Assembly (NCBI GenBank): GCA_039881145.1
Contig: JAYKKI010000038.1
Coordinates: 372,001 to 436,000, forward strand
DNA from: Druceiella hillmani
Lineage: Eukaryota; Arthropoda; Insecta; Lepidoptera; Hepialidae
Reading direction: 5' to 3'
DNA: 64,000 nucleotides
This document shows, in pieces, positions 1 through 12,439 of the stretch; the stretch's first letter is position 1, and each line of letters starts with the position of its first letter. The notes beneath the pieces were generated by a model. It was not told the origin of the DNA. It saw only the letters and a program-made list of their open reading frames with translations, and ran no database searches. Made by a program: the position numbers and the translations under genes.

Positions 1-357
1 CAACGATCAGGTATATTAGAAAATGACAACCACTGGGAATTAGCTATGAAGGAAGCAAGTGGCGATAGCAAATCAAATTCCTGAATTGTTTGCAATTATA
101 ATAACTACATGTAATCCATCAAATCCAAATCGACTATAGCTGAAATATTGAGAAAGTATGAGCGATGATATCCTGTCTGAACTACGACGATATTTTTGTT
201 ACGCTTTCAACGTTTTAAGACAGTCTGTTGCAATACACCGATATAAACGAGCTAGCCGAATCACATCGGAAAGAGATGAAAAATGCGAAGCTGGCCAAGT
301 CAGAAAGAGACGAAGCTGGCCAAATGAAAGAGCGCGTCTTGTCATCACAACATTTTA
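1..357 (+). pseudogene. Helitron Rep/helicase protein fragment (5' truncated by window)
   Basis: Reading the first 360 bases in shifting forward frames gives a string typical of the region before the helicase domain of animal Helitron proteins. It reads ENDNHWELAMKEASGD, then a TTCNPSNP core around 110-130, then LW.KY.ESMSDDIL around 130-180. In intact Helitrons the matching stretch is 'NDxxW...L..A', 'LF..I..TCNPSNP..LW' and 'LSEDIL'. The protein would act in rolling-circle transposition in the nucleus. After about 190 the match fades into a charged RxxSERDE-like stretch, also seen in poor copies. There is at least one stop and one frameshift. The 5' part lies outside the window and no helicase motifs follow, so this is a truncated dead copy. 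The Helitron assignment rests on recalled family motifs. Confidence 0.6.
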
Positions 358-360
358 ACT

Positions 361-865
361 CCTGTCCTAACGGACCATTAGATGTTTCATATCAACATAA
401 ATAGTTAGGTAGAAATATTTTTTTAGTCATAACAATGAATATCTCAAATTCTATATTTTAATCATCTAATTAATTTATTTATTTATCACCTATGGGGAAA
501 AAACAGATACAAGTCATAGTGAGTTTTTCAAGTATTAGACTAACTTGTAACCTAACATTCCTATATCAAAATATTATTCTACATACATATATCCCCAGCA
601 CTATATAAATATTTGTATAAATATTCAGATAATTACATTAAATCTTCAGAAATTTGATAATACATTAAATTAAATTAAAAAACATTTAATATTGGTAAAC
701 AAACACACAATGAATATTGAGTTCATTGAAATCAGCATTTCATTCAAAATCCACTATAATAGTTATCAGTAATAGAATTAATAATAATAATCAACCTATT
801 TATAATAATATGGATTTGAGAAAGGAAAAAAAAGAAAGGAAATGTAGTGTCAAAGCTTTCAAAGA
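361..865. other. AT-rich DNA, no feature seen
   Basis: No coding pattern, repeat or RNA gene recognised. Very AT-rich with short A and T runs. Confidence 0.5.
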
Positions 866-869
866 ACTA

Positions 870-1820
870 ATGGTTGTGTAGTATCCGTTTAATTGACTAC
901 TTATATTGAAGTAGCTACTAGCGAGTATATCCACAGAATAGAATATTCTGACGCAATCATCACATAGCCTGCGTAGTGATATATGAGTGTTGTTTTCATG
1001 ACTATGTCATGAAAACCGTGATTTAAAACCGTTAAGTTTTGCTCCTTGTTGCCTGTTGTTGAAATAGGAGACGGACCAACGAAGCAAATTACCCTTTATA
1101 CCGTTAAAAGAGAGTTTTTTCAGCAAGATGAGATGATCGACCTTGTCGAAAAATTTTTAAAATCTGTGTAGATGGAGTCAATCTGTGTACTACAATCCAT
1201 AGATTTGCAGAGATATTGCATATACGACAACAGGTTGGTTAATGTTGATCGGGTCCGTACGAATCCACGCTGCTCCTCAATAATATGCCTATGCAATGCC
1301 GGACAAATCCTATTGTGAACCACTTTTTCAAATACCTTAGATATTGGTGATAAAATGGATATAGGTCGATAATTTTTGATAGATCGTTTGCTACCATATT
1401 TATATACTGGTATTATATGTGCAACTTTCCAGCACCGGGAAAGGTACCCTGGCCAATACATATGTTAAATATTATAGTGAGTGGAACAGAAATTGTGTCG
1501 TGTGAATTTTTAACAAATAAAGGTTTGATGTAGTCTGGACATGCTCCCTTATTGGCATTAATTTTTTGAGTGTTAGTTATCACATACCTGTGGAAGCAGA
1601 TAGAGGTGATATTAATAACTATCTGAAGTGTCAAATTGTTGTGAAGACTTCACTTAATTGAAAGGTGGATTCCATTCAAAGGTAGATTGGAAGAAATTAG
1701 AAAACATTTGGCACATCGTTTGAATATCATTCGATTCATAACCTTCGAAAATCGATGATGGGTATCCTTCCGAATTCTTTAGGTCTAACACGTATGATTA
1801 GAAACCTATTATGTTGTTTT
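870..1820 (-). pseudogene. Non-LTR retrotransposon reverse transcriptase, decayed (jockey/I-like)
   Basis: Minus-strand frames carry the RT of a LINE. At 1790-1680 is an RT-leader region reading YPSSIFEGYESNDIQ with a FSNFFQS-like string. At 1560-1500 follows NKGACPDYIKPLF, matching the usual KGxGPDxIPxLF. At 1430-1120 come WKVAHIIPVYK, KNYRPISILSPISKVFEK, EEQRGFVRTRST and TDFKNFST (family: DFxKAFD). A shifted frame at 1100-1030 keeps the next RT block, and about 950-890 holds a CDD-like remnant of the YADD site followed by VRIFYSVD. The protein would reverse-transcribe its RNA at the target site. Several frameshifts are present, and the block between the DFxKAFD region and YADD is missing. 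It continues the endonuclease and linker at 1981-2650. Clade (jockey versus I or CR1) is not resolved. Confidence 0.8.
992..1016. repeat. 25-bp self-palindrome, copy 1
   Basis: Begins GTTTTCATGAC and ends GTCATGAAAAC around a 3-base centre TAT. It recurs at 1816-1840 with the complementary centre, so the two copies are also inverted repeats of each other around the RT segment. Confidence 0.85.
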
Positions 1821-1840
1821 CATGACATAGTCATGAAAAC
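1816..1840. repeat. 25-bp self-palindrome, copy 2
   Basis: Same arms as the copy at 992-1016, with centre ATA instead of TAT. A weaker relative (CCTTTTCATGACACATCTAT) lies near 4426-4445. Confidence 0.85.
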
Positions 1841-1980
1841 AATACCGGAACATTTTCTTATATTGCCTTCTTAATTTAAAGAAATTCAAGTAATCAGAGA
1901 AGTTTCCATATAATTATTATTTTACCCAGAATTATTCTTTACGTTTTTTGACCTGTATATATTTATGTATTTTTTTATAC

Positions 1981-2650
1981 TCATTTATTGATAATATCAA
2001 AGATAATTATATAAAATTTGTCCACAGCGCAGGTAGCTGAAAGTTGATGGAACTCCATTTCCCAGTTCATAGAGGCCAGCACTTTATTGATTGCGCTATA
2101 GTCGCATTTGCGGAAATCGTATTTTGAAGCTTTTTTCACCCGAATTGTGAGAAGGAAAGTAGGACGATGGCAGTCCTCACAAAGCAACTGATCCACAGAA
2201 GAGAATTTGCATTTACTCAGTGTGAGATCTAAAGTCCTGTTATTACAATTTTTAAAGTAATTAAACTATTGCAGTTTCATGAAGGAGGTGATGCTGGTGA
2301 CGAGAATAGCTAATGGGTCAGAGCTGTCATTTATTATACCAGAGGGACAATTTTCTACCAACTGATAATTTAGCGTTGGACTATTGTATCGTACCAACAA
2401 TTATTATGTGGTTACTCAAATTATCAGTAGAAAAATTTTGGAAGTTAAAAAAAGTTTTTTATAGATATTTTGCGAAGTTTTCGGTGGAGTATAAACAGCA
2501 CATAACATAAGGGAGAAATTCTTCATTCGCAAGGAAATAAATAGTTCCTCCAAATCTTCGTTTTCCCATCGACGGTAACATTTTGCAATAAACTTTGTCA
2601 CAATCGCAATAACGATTCCACCTCCATAAGATTTAGTGCTACTAACGCCA
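1981..2650 (-). pseudogene. Non-LTR retrotransposon endonuclease and linker region, decayed
   Basis: This is the N-terminal part of the same LINE. At 2650-2600 the minus strand reads KSYGGGIVIAIVTKFIA, like the 'GGGVxIxV' strand of the apurinic-type endonuclease. At 2560-2470 it reads LEELFISLRMKNFSL and AVYTPPKTS, the family's AVYRPP motif. At 2230-2150 it reads SSVDQLLCEDCHRPTFL, the end of the nuclease fold, where the family has a D-HHP/L motif. At 2130-1990 the linker YDFRKCDYSAINKVLASMNW leads to a YxPxxx-type end. The domain would nick target DNA to prime reverse transcription. The catalytic S-D-H block is eroded and there are frameshifts at about 2410 and 2200. The 5' end stops at the CA-rich tract at 2658, so the element is truncated. 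Confidence 0.75.
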
Positions 2651-2657
2651 AAGAACG

Positions 2658-2759
2658 CTCACGCGCACGCGCACATGCACACGCACAGGCAGACGCACAC
2701 AAACACACACACTCGTACGCACACACGCACGCACGCACGAGCGCACACACACACAGACA
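2658..2759. repeat. CA/CG-rich simple repeat
   Basis: Impure (CA)n with CG and CGCA interruptions on the plus strand, locally GC-rich. It abuts the truncated 5' side of the LINE. Confidence 0.9.
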
Positions 2760-3947
2760 TAACGGCGCGTGCCATTGAAAAGTGGAACAGGGTCATTTGT
2801 GGTATCAAATGAAGGTGCTTTGTTTACACGTTTGTTTTATTATTTTAAAACATATAATTTTTTACTTATAACCAGAAATTGGTGTCAAAAAATATTCCTA
2901 CTTTTATTCTCAAAGTTTGCGGGCAGAAAATTTAAATAATTCAGTCAGATTGAAGATCTTCTACATAGTCCATGAAAATATAATAAACATTAAAACAAAT
3001 AAAACGGAGTATGAGTAATTTATCCACCTCTAAAGCCGTGACTTCTTGACAACAAACATGTAGATATGTGTATATTGATAGAGTATTGTAAGTACATTGT
3101 AATAATTTGTAAAACTATGTAACCTGTATATAAAATTATTGTTTTTATGATAGACATATTTGACAGTATATTTTAATAACAATAAGTAATAAATAATATT
3201 TGTAAATATTCGTAATCAGTTTAAAGAAATAGTATCCACCCTACATTAATGTATACGGATGTATACGGAACCTTTGTCACGGTTTTGCTTTTCATTTTTA
3301 ACAAGAATTCAATTCGTAACAAAGTATTATAAAATAGTTTCTTTATTAGAAATTCATGCGGACGAAGTTACGGGCAACAACTAGTTAAAAATATGTACCT
3401 TGCTCCATAGAAGGTTAAATAAAAATTACTAAGTGGAGAACGATTAAGTGACATAATGTAATATGATGCTCTTCGAGTAAAATATACTAGCGAATAATTT
3501 ATCTTTTCAAAAAGTATTTGCCTTAATGAAGTCTTAAAAAAAGTCTTTCTTTCTACTCTTTTTACCACAGAATTTATCTTACATATAAGATATGTTACAT
3601 TGTCCTTATCTTAATACCGCTTTCTAGTGACAACGTATAAATTTAGAGGTTTATACATTACACATCACTATGAAGCTTAATATTTAGCAGACGACGCTTA
3701 ATAATTGATAAAACATGAATATGATATCGATTTCATTTTAAAAGGTCTATTTAATTATGTTCCACGCGATATGATGCATAAAAATAAATTTAAGAAGCCC
3801 TACCTCGATATGTATATGGAGATATATTAAAGAAATGGTAAGGCAGGAGATTGGCAAAATAAGAGCTACACAAAAGATTTTTGAGTTATATTCTCATAAT
3901 GAAAATATTTAACTGTTAGAATTTTCAGACAAATGGGTGTAAAGATC

Positions 3948-3950
<3 letters not shown>
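2760..3950. other. AT-rich DNA, no feature seen
   Basis: No coding or repeat signature recognised. Short open frames here have no family resemblance. Confidence 0.45.

Positions 3951-4020
<70 letters not shown>
3951..4020. repeat. (TA)n microsatellite
   Basis: About 35 TA units with a single G interruption. Confidence 0.97.
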
Positions 4021-4021
<1 letters not shown>

Positions 4022-4159
4022 TTATTCCATTTAGGATCAAGTTATTCGATTCAATTAGAGACACAAAAACCTACTTGGATGTGATCTACGTAATTATTGC
4101 ACAAAACGTAACAGATATTAGTGTCGAGTGCAGTGTAAAAATTACAAGCTGCCTTATTT

Positions 4160-4260
4160 TCGGTAAACAACCTACGATCATGCTTTCTTTTTGTGTTATA
4201 AAGAAACATTATTGTAGTATGGTAAACAACGTACGATCGTGCTTTATTTTTGTTTTTATA
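4160..4260 (+). repeat. Imperfect 60-bp tandem duplication
   Basis: GGTAAACAACCTACGATCAT and GGTAAACAACGTACGATCGT occur 60 bases apart, each followed by GCTTT..TTTTTGT. Overlapping open frames on both strands are explained by this duplication and show no protein family. Confidence 0.75.
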
Positions 4261-4690
4261 GAAAATAGAATAATGTTGCAATGAGTAAATGAAATAAAAT
4301 AAATCGGTTTGATAAAATTTCACATATGTAAACAGCGACACATAAGTCTGAAATCATCTTTATTCAAAAGTTAAATATCCTTGTGGAAACAGGTTCCCTG
4401 AAAAAATTTAAGGCTTTTAGGCTGCCTTTTCATGACACATCTATGAAAAGAAATAAAAACCACTCCACACTACCTTTAACATGGCTAAGGTAATGTCCGG
4501 ACAGTTTCATTATACGCTATTTATTAATGCTGTTATTTGTCGAGAGTTTAAATACAGTCCTAAATATTTGTAACAAAATAAAATAAAATAATGCACTGTT
4601 ATATGGTAATAACTTGAATTATTTAAATTTAGTTAAACACATGTTAATAAACATATATAATAACCTTATAAGTTTAATTACCAAACAAAT

Positions 4691-4703
4691 TATATATATA
4701 TAT

Positions 4704-4780
<77 letters not shown>

Positions 4781-4781
4781 T

Positions 4782-4827
<46 letters not shown>

Positions 4828-4846
4828 AATATATATATATATATAC
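4691..4846. repeat. (TA)n compound microsatellite
   Basis: Long TA array with CACA, AATA and TACA interruptions. All open frames over it are Ile-Tyr artefacts. Confidence 0.97.
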
Positions 4847-7775
4847 ACAGTGAACAGAGGATTTGTAGAGGGATTTTGAAAATACTCAATAAATATGTAA
4901 AATATGTTCACCTTACCTGTACTTTAAAACGTGCTCTAAATTTAGAAACGTGATATTTTGGGGCACGATGTATAGTAAATACATAAAATTGGGGGAAGGT
5001 AGTATTTCAATTGTTTTATTCTGTATTCAATGCGATCACTTTGTATATCATTTACAAAAATAAAGCGTAGAAAAATCTCCACAAGGGAAGTAAAAGTTGC
5101 GACGAAAGTGCAGAGTAATTTTAGATACAGAAATGGGCGATTATATGAAATGTTCCGATGAAATGTTTCCGATTTTGTATACCCCTTATAACCGTATTCC
5201 AAAAAATTGTAAAAAGTCCTAACCGATATTCTATGTTGTCCCGGCGTTATGAGAAATTCGAAGTCAAATTGTATAAAAAATGGTTTCTTACAAAAGCATC
5301 GCTTTCTATGGCTTGGAGGTTAAGGGAATTTTGATAAAAATTAGAGATTTTTAAATGTTCTTTAAAATGTCCCAATTGTTTTTAACGTAGAGAGCAAAGA
5401 ATGTATAATTAAGTAATCACCTGCGGTATAGCAGATGTTTAATTTACTCGTATTGATGAAGAGTTGAATATAACTGGATGCTGGAATTCTCTTTTCGTTT
5501 TTCGATTGTAGGACCCATCGATTTATAGTAGCGACAATCCCAAGTCATTATTTTGTTGTTTTTAACTCAGTTGAAAATATTTATCAGTGGAAAATGTTAT
5601 ATTTTCCGTTTATTACGTAATAACGATATTTATCAGTTAATAACTCTTTCATTTGAGGTCAGCTGCTTTCAAGACTATCGTGTGGGAATGAAATCTCGTT
5701 TAAGTATAAAATTCAAAAATGTATAATTGTTTTTGTTTCCTGAGAACTTATTCGAAGTTTCTCAAAAAATCCTCAAAAATTACAATACTCACACTATATC
5801 CGGAAGTGCCATTAAACAAATCTAATAAAACTCACGCGCTTTGGAGATGAAATAAAAATGTAAAAAAAAAATGATTTGAGGTTTATCTTGTCTCCGACAC
5901 TTTTCAAGAAGGCGATTCACAATAATTTTCAATTTAAGATTTCAGGAATGGATAAAAGCCAATCCCTTCTATATGAAAACGTAAAATTAAGTTTGGCATT
6001 CGTACATAATTGAAAATTCATTTAAAATAAAAGTACTTCCACTACTCGATTAGTAGTTACAATAGACACTGTTTTACTTGCATATATAAATTTTCAAATT
6101 GATCTATAATCTTTCCACTTTATTGAATTTTAAATAATAATAAATATTATATATTTTCATCCATTCCTTAAACAATTATTTCAATCATTAATATTACTTC
6201 AGTTTTGTAACTCAAGAGTGGGAAACGTGATAAAATTCATAGGTTTTTCCAAAAGTGTTTCCTTACTCTTGTATTGCATGCATTGAAACTATACTTTCTG
6301 GAACAATTAACAAACATATACATGTAAAAATTGAAGAAAAAAGTTTTAATTTCCTAATAAATGATATAATTTTTTCCATTTCTGTAAATCACGATCAAGT
6401 ATAGAGGAATTGTCTAGTATTTTTATCATAATTATCTGGCATTCATTAGTTAAGTGAACCTCTTGTGTGAAAAAATCTGAACCTCTTGTGTGAAAACCTG
6501 AAAGCCTAAATTTATCATATATTAGAAAAATATCGATAAATTTTGGAAATGAATGAATTTCAGAAATAAAAAATTAAATACGTTTTACAAATAGTATTTT
6601 TTAGTAATTATAAATGATATAAAGGGTTTCCAATTTGCATTGAGGCGTTTGTCCCATTCATTCAAGAAATAACCATAAAATAGTATACTTTTTTCTGCCG
6701 CCTGCTTCCATTATTTTAATTTAAATTAGCTCAACTTAATCATGTACTCTTTTCTTGACCTGAACAGAAAATTTTTGATAAAATCAGTCACTGTAAAAGT
6801 CATCAATTAATACCTTGTACACTCCTTTGTAAGTTTGAATTTTTAAATGTATGTTTTTCTTTGAATTTATATTTCCTTATCCTGAAAATAATATATTAGC
6901 AGACTTATTTCTGTGCGCTTCCGTTTTCGACAAACAATTCTTAAAATTATTGAAGACAAATTCAAAGTACCAACATCGAAGTGTGTAATATTTCTATAAA
7001 TTATTCTCCTACAACGCTTACGTGCAGGTGTCACCTTGGCGCAAAAGTTTTTGATAGAGTTTTATTAAAAAAGAAAACAGAGTTTAAAATCTTCTTATTA
7101 ATATCAGCTCAATGTTGACACTCTAACTAAACATAGCCACAAATAAATAATTTGACGAAAATAGACACGCATAGTGTCATAGTAAAATAAATATCTAATT
7201 ATGGAAATATTAAAAAGTATCCATGAAAATGTACACATGGAACTTTGCAACCTCGTGCTTCAAATGGATATTTGAAATAATATTCAGTACATTATTCAGT
7301 TTTCGCACATCCCATTGAGTGGGATACCATTGAATTAATCTTTTAAAATTAGGTTCTATTTACCTTTTATGAAAAATCTCTAAATACGGTCATTTGATTA
7401 GTAAGTTAAAATTTTTCAACAATTTTAATTGACTAGATAGTCACAGAAACTTATTTTGTGCGTTTCGTTACGCACTTGGTTGTATTTATAATATTTTTAA
7501 TCTTTTTTAGTATTTTTATTTTAAAGAACTGCATTTCAATATAAAGCAAGTTCTTTTTAAATAATTAGTTTCTTACTGAGATTTGAAATTCCATTATTGT
7601 CCCTTAAATTGATCCTAATTACTGGATATGAATTATACAAATATTAACTATTGGCATTACAAAAAGTCAGGCTTTATGTTGTTTGGAGGACATCGTCGCC
7701 TTTTATTATGATATTGTTACTTAAGACTCCGTCTTTTATTGTAAGCCGTTTTGTTACGTTGTAAACAATACTCAC
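4847..7775. other. AT-rich DNA, only a short tandem repeat at 6457-6500
   Basis: The one local structure is a twice-repeated GAACCTCTTGTGTGAAAA unit near 6457-6500. I recognise no gene. Confidence 0.5.
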
Positions 7776-7778
7776 CAC

Positions 7779-8046
7779 GATTTGCGAATACACTGTGGAT
7801 ACTTCCTTTTTCTCTTTATGTGCCGATTGTATACGTCTAGGTATTTATTTATAAATTTATATATTTCGATTTTTTATTTTTTATAAATTTATATATTTCG
7901 ATTTGCGAATACACTGTGGATAAACATTTTAGAATCGTCGTTTAAATGATCCCTTTCTATAATTCACTCTCTGGATTCCTTTTTCTCTTTATGTGCCGAT
8001 TGTATACGACTAGGTATTTATTTATAAATTTATATATTTCGATTTT
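7779..8046 (+). repeat. Tandem duplication, about 120-170 bp units
   Basis: GATTTGCGAATACACTGTGG occurs at 7779 and again at 7900. A longer block starting TTCCTTTTTCTCTTTATG and ending TATATATTTCGATTTT occurs at 7803-7872 and 7976-8046 with one substitution. Copy 1 lacks about 50 bases that copy 2 has between these two blocks. A short third copy of the unit end lies at 7880-7900. Confidence 0.85.
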
Positions 8047-8554
8047 ATATTATTAATCTTTCTATTATTTAGCATTTTCTTTAAATTAACGGAAGTATTT
8101 CCTGTTTGTCATAATACGACTTAATTATTTAAAGATAAATTAGATTAACCATTTATGTATACTGTGCAGGTTTCATGTATGAAAATTTCAATATATAAAC
8201 GATATATATAGTTTACAATTTTACAATTATTTGCTGATTATGATAATGTTAATAGCAATTAATGGAGTTCTTGTGTAGGAGTAAGTAAATTTTCTTTGTC
8301 GAAAATTAATTTTGGTTGCATTCAATTCATTTTATTACAGTATATTTTTCAACAATTCAGCTCAGTTTATGGAATTCGATGGGAAAAGTAGTGTAACCAT
8401 TATAAAATCTCAAAGGGACTCTTATTTAGCTGTATCTTATACATTTCTAGTTTTAAATTTCCAAATTAATAAAAATCTAAAGAATACAATTAATTTAAAA
8501 TCTGTTTACCTCGATTTTTATAGATATAAACTTTTATGTTAATTGTTCAAAGTA

Positions 8555-8731
8555 AATTATTTTTATGTTTTGTCACTGTAAAATATTATTTTGTATATCA
8601 TAATTTACTAATATTAATTTAACCGGAATGTGATGTGGAGCAGGGGAAGTCGAGATTATATTACTAGAAAAATGTCAACAAGTTTTTCATTTAAATCACA
8701 GATGAATCACCTTAACGATCTATGTTTACGC

Positions 8732-8733
<2 letters not shown>
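8555..8733 (+). repeat. Dispersed repeat, left copy of a 185-bp inverted pair
   Basis: The run from AAATTATTTTTAT to CTATGTTTACGCT is matched in reverse complement at 11195-11380 with only a handful of differences. The inner end sits directly on the (TA)n at 8733. There is no coding pattern. It could be long TIRs of a 2.8-kb element or two copies of one dispersed repeat. Confidence 0.85.

Positions 8734-8822
<89 letters not shown>
8733..8822. repeat. (TA)n microsatellite
   Basis: About 45 TA units with CATACATA in the middle. Confidence 0.97.
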
Positions 8823-8824
<2 letters not shown>

Positions 8825-11190
8825 AAAGTAAATTGAATTTGAAAATTGGTTCTAGTCAATAAATAAAAAAAAATATCTACATTCTCAACAAATATTAATA
8901 AATGAATTGTTAACAAAATTGAAAAAATGTAGGAACTTAAAATTAAAAAAACAAAAGTAGAATTGCAACAACCTGATTACCTTAAAGGAACCATCCAAAA
9001 AACACACGCAAAGCTGTTATTCTCGAATAAAGTGAAATCATCCGTCAAATATTTGAACAGGTCTCTGGCTCAATGCCCACAGTCCACGCTGCTTACATAA
9101 ATGTAATGTTCTCCCCTCCTTCATTGTTTGCTTTCAAAACGATTTCAATAGGTTTTAATTTACAGATTCAAAAAGTAGAGTACAGGGTAATTTTTGTTTA
9201 CTGAAAATGATTAAAATACCTATTAGAGTTAATTCGAAAATATTGACAACATTAAATGAAATGTTCGATATGGAAGTAAAACCCATTTCGTTTAAAATTT
9301 ATACCACGGTATTCCATAAAATAAAGGCACAAAACTTCCTACATTTTTCTGTAGAACTTTTTAAAATCCACCATTCTCCCATACATATTGCTCGAGTGTC
9401 TGTGATAGTCTTGCCAGTGTTAGTCATGAGAGCATTCATACCACAGACTTTTTGTTGGTTAATGACACTATTAACTATATATTAACATATTTACAAAATA
9501 TACAAATACATCCTTAATAGGCTATAGTATTTTGGAAATTATAAACTACCATATTATAAGCTTATTATTAAAATTGTATGTCAATCAGATTATGAGTTTT
9601 TATGTGAATTCTGAAAGGAAAAATCATAAAACGAAACTTTTTTCTTAATAAAATTTATGGGCTATTTGGAAAGACTTACACCCGGCTAGCTTTCCATAGT
9701 ATATGATTTATTCTACTTATCTATGCCTAGTGACTCATAATGCACGGAGCAAAACAACATACTACTAGCTTATAGCTAATCCTAACATACCAATCTACTA
9801 GTTTCACCATAACGATATTCCTGTACTCTCAAAAGTTTCCATACGAAAGCCTTATCGCGCGACCATTATCCTATCTCAATATTGTCATGCAAAACATATT
9901 AATTATATTTGACGCAATCATCGTCACTACAATACCTGTAAATTTCCATTAAGGTTTAAATACCCAAATCCGGAGTTCTTTTCGTTATTCGAAATACAAA
10001 AAACCATTTATATAGTTCCCGCAATTAAGCGCCATGGGTGATCAACTTCTTGAACCAGATTTAAAAAAGAAATGAAAACAGATATTATTGTGTATTGAAT
10101 TATTCATGAAATGCACCATATCTGTAATCCTTTGTTTATTGTTATCGACTAGCGCTAGAACTACCCCTCACAAAGGATCATAATATGAATTTCAATGAGA
10201 CCTGCAAACCACTGGCAATAGGATTCGTTCGATAAGCGGCATACCACCGGCGTACCATATTAAAGTTCTCTCGCCGCTCAAAATGGGTGATTTAAATTAA
10301 TGGTGATTTCACTTTCAATTACTATATTAAAATATATCTAGGAATCGAAACTAAACCTTTCGATAACGTATTCACCTTAATTCAGTTAATTAATTACAAT
10401 AGTTTATTACGTAAAGGCTATAAATAATTATCACATGATTTTCGTATACGGGTAAATATTTCCAATAATATATTTTGAAAATCAAACCGCGCCGAAACGA
10501 TGTTTTTGTTTCCAATATTTTACATTTTTTCTTTATTAATTGCCTAAGAATAATTTAAAACCTCGGGTGCAAACAAACATGGGTTTAAGTGTTTGAAGTT
10601 TAGCCATGATTTAAATAGCACAATATGGTATATAAATAAAAACAATATACTTAACTAAAATTATTGTCAATTATGATTAATTTAATTACAACAAATCCAC
10701 TTGAAAAGGGATTTAACTATTGAGATACTTCAAATTTTAAATTTCTTACGTATTTTTCATAAAGCACTTTTTGAATTTGTTGGTTTTTTTTTAATGTTAG
10801 TTATTTACCAATTTGGGTTCGTATCTCAATATTAGTATTGCAGTAATGTAAAAAAATGTTAATTAAGTCGAAAATATTACAAGCTATTAATTGAAAAAAT
10901 GCAATTCGCAATAGGTATGAATGAATATCGTGAAACTAGTTTCTTTTCAGTCAAAGGCATAAAAAGTTACTTTTTCATAGATAATATAAAAATTTATATT
11001 TACTGAGCCACCCTAGGAAAATAACATCAGCAGAATAAAAGAAAATTTCCAATTTTTAATTTAAGACACCTTGAAGCATGAGTTTCCGTTCATTTCAAAT
11101 TCTTAACTTTTTGACTTTTTAATATCTCTAATTTAGTATATTTGTAATATCCTTTCTAATTACGAAAACATAAACGAGTTCACCTTATTG
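8823..11190. other. Interior between the inverted copies; no gene recognised
   Basis: AT-rich. The open frame at 9207-9485 has no recognisable domain. Slightly GC-richer patches near 10140-10280 show no motif that I can name. Confidence 0.4.
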
Positions 11191-11194
11191 ATGA

Positions 11195-11380
11195 GCGTAA
11201 ACATAGATCGTTAAGATGATTCATCTGTGATTTAAATGAAAAACTTGTTGACATTTTTCTAGTGATATAATCTCGACTTCTCCTGCTCCAGATCACATTC
11301 CGTTTAAATTAATATTATGTAAATTATGATATACAAAATAATATTTTACAGTGACAAAATATAGAATAAAAATAATTTTC
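11195..11380 (-). repeat. Dispersed repeat, right copy of the 185-bp inverted pair
   Basis: Reverse complement of 8555-8733. Similarity stops abruptly just outside the AAATTATTTTTAT end in both copies, which marks a real repeat boundary. Confidence 0.85.
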
Positions 11381-11384
11381 CCAC

Positions 11385-12435
11385 GCTTATTTATTTCAAA
11401 CTACAGACCTTCAGTTTCAATAAAATTTATATAAGTCCACTGTATTCTAATACGCACAGTAATAAATTTTATTCTCTCTTAATTATTAACGTAGAATTAA
11501 TTTTTTTATTTCTGGTTTTTTAAATTTCTTGTGAATGCAACTAGATAAAAGTGAACTGATCAATAAAAATAAATTGACTCGATCGAACACGCAGTTGATC
11601 ATTTTAATTGGCTTTGCGCATTACAAATATCAAATAGGTAATTTATTCAACATACGCAATACTACTTTTCACCATAGGTTATGTTTACATATCAAAACTA
11701 ATCCGAACTGATATGAATGAAAGCAATTGTTATTAACGATAAATTAACGGGCTCGACAAATTCCAGATCAACAAAAAATAGATGGACTAATATAAACTTC
11801 TTTAAGGAATATATGAAAGGGATAAAATGTTGCTTAAATTGTAGTTTGACTCCATTGTCCTCTCGGTGGAGTCCGTTTAAATCGCTATAATAGCGAACAT
11901 CACTAATAAACAACAGATAAAAAAGTTTTGCTTTCGCTTTGGATAACCCCCAACCTAAGGTAATTTTTTTTAAATATTGCATTTATAATCTTACGCACTC
12001 GAACAAGGTAACATGATAATATTAATGCAGTATTATTCAAGGCTATAATAAATAAATTTTGACTGGCAATTATATAAATATCATTGCGCTACTTATTTAC
12101 GCTAAACTTTTGGTATAATGATCGTAACCTCATAATTTGGGAAAGCCTAATAGGATGAAGTGAAGGGTATTTTGGAAAGGATATTAATATATACAGCCAT
12201 AATATCCGGTCGAGTGGTTTGAGCCTGATACCTGATATATTCTTATTACAACAAAATCGTTCAGCGAAAACTGCGATACTTAGTTTATGGTAGTCATCGT
12301 GTAAAACGCGTTCTCGACGAAATTCGCTGAATATCTGATATATTGTATATATATGTAAATATCTAACTTATTTTAAAATTTGAAAATTATGTCCGGTTTA
12401 TTTTTGGTAGAAAGTACTTTCAAAAATCGTGCAAA
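11385..12435. other. AT-rich DNA, no feature seen
   Basis: The minus-strand open frame at 11698-11982 has no family resemblance and is probably chance. Confidence 0.4.
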
Positions 12436-12439
12436 TAAT

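Noticed and set aside
4051..4341. 96-codon minus frame and 69-codon plus frame
   Set aside because: Both cross a 60-bp tandem duplication and lack any domain; residue composition is that of random AT-rich DNA.
4614..4911. Overlapping long frames on both strands made of Ile-Tyr repeats
   Set aside because: Pure (TA)n translation. The same applies to the frames over 8733-8822, 13074-13127, 19242-19337, 25600-25648, 37169-37268, 40386-40471, 42777-42830, 49934-50115 and 59732-59877.
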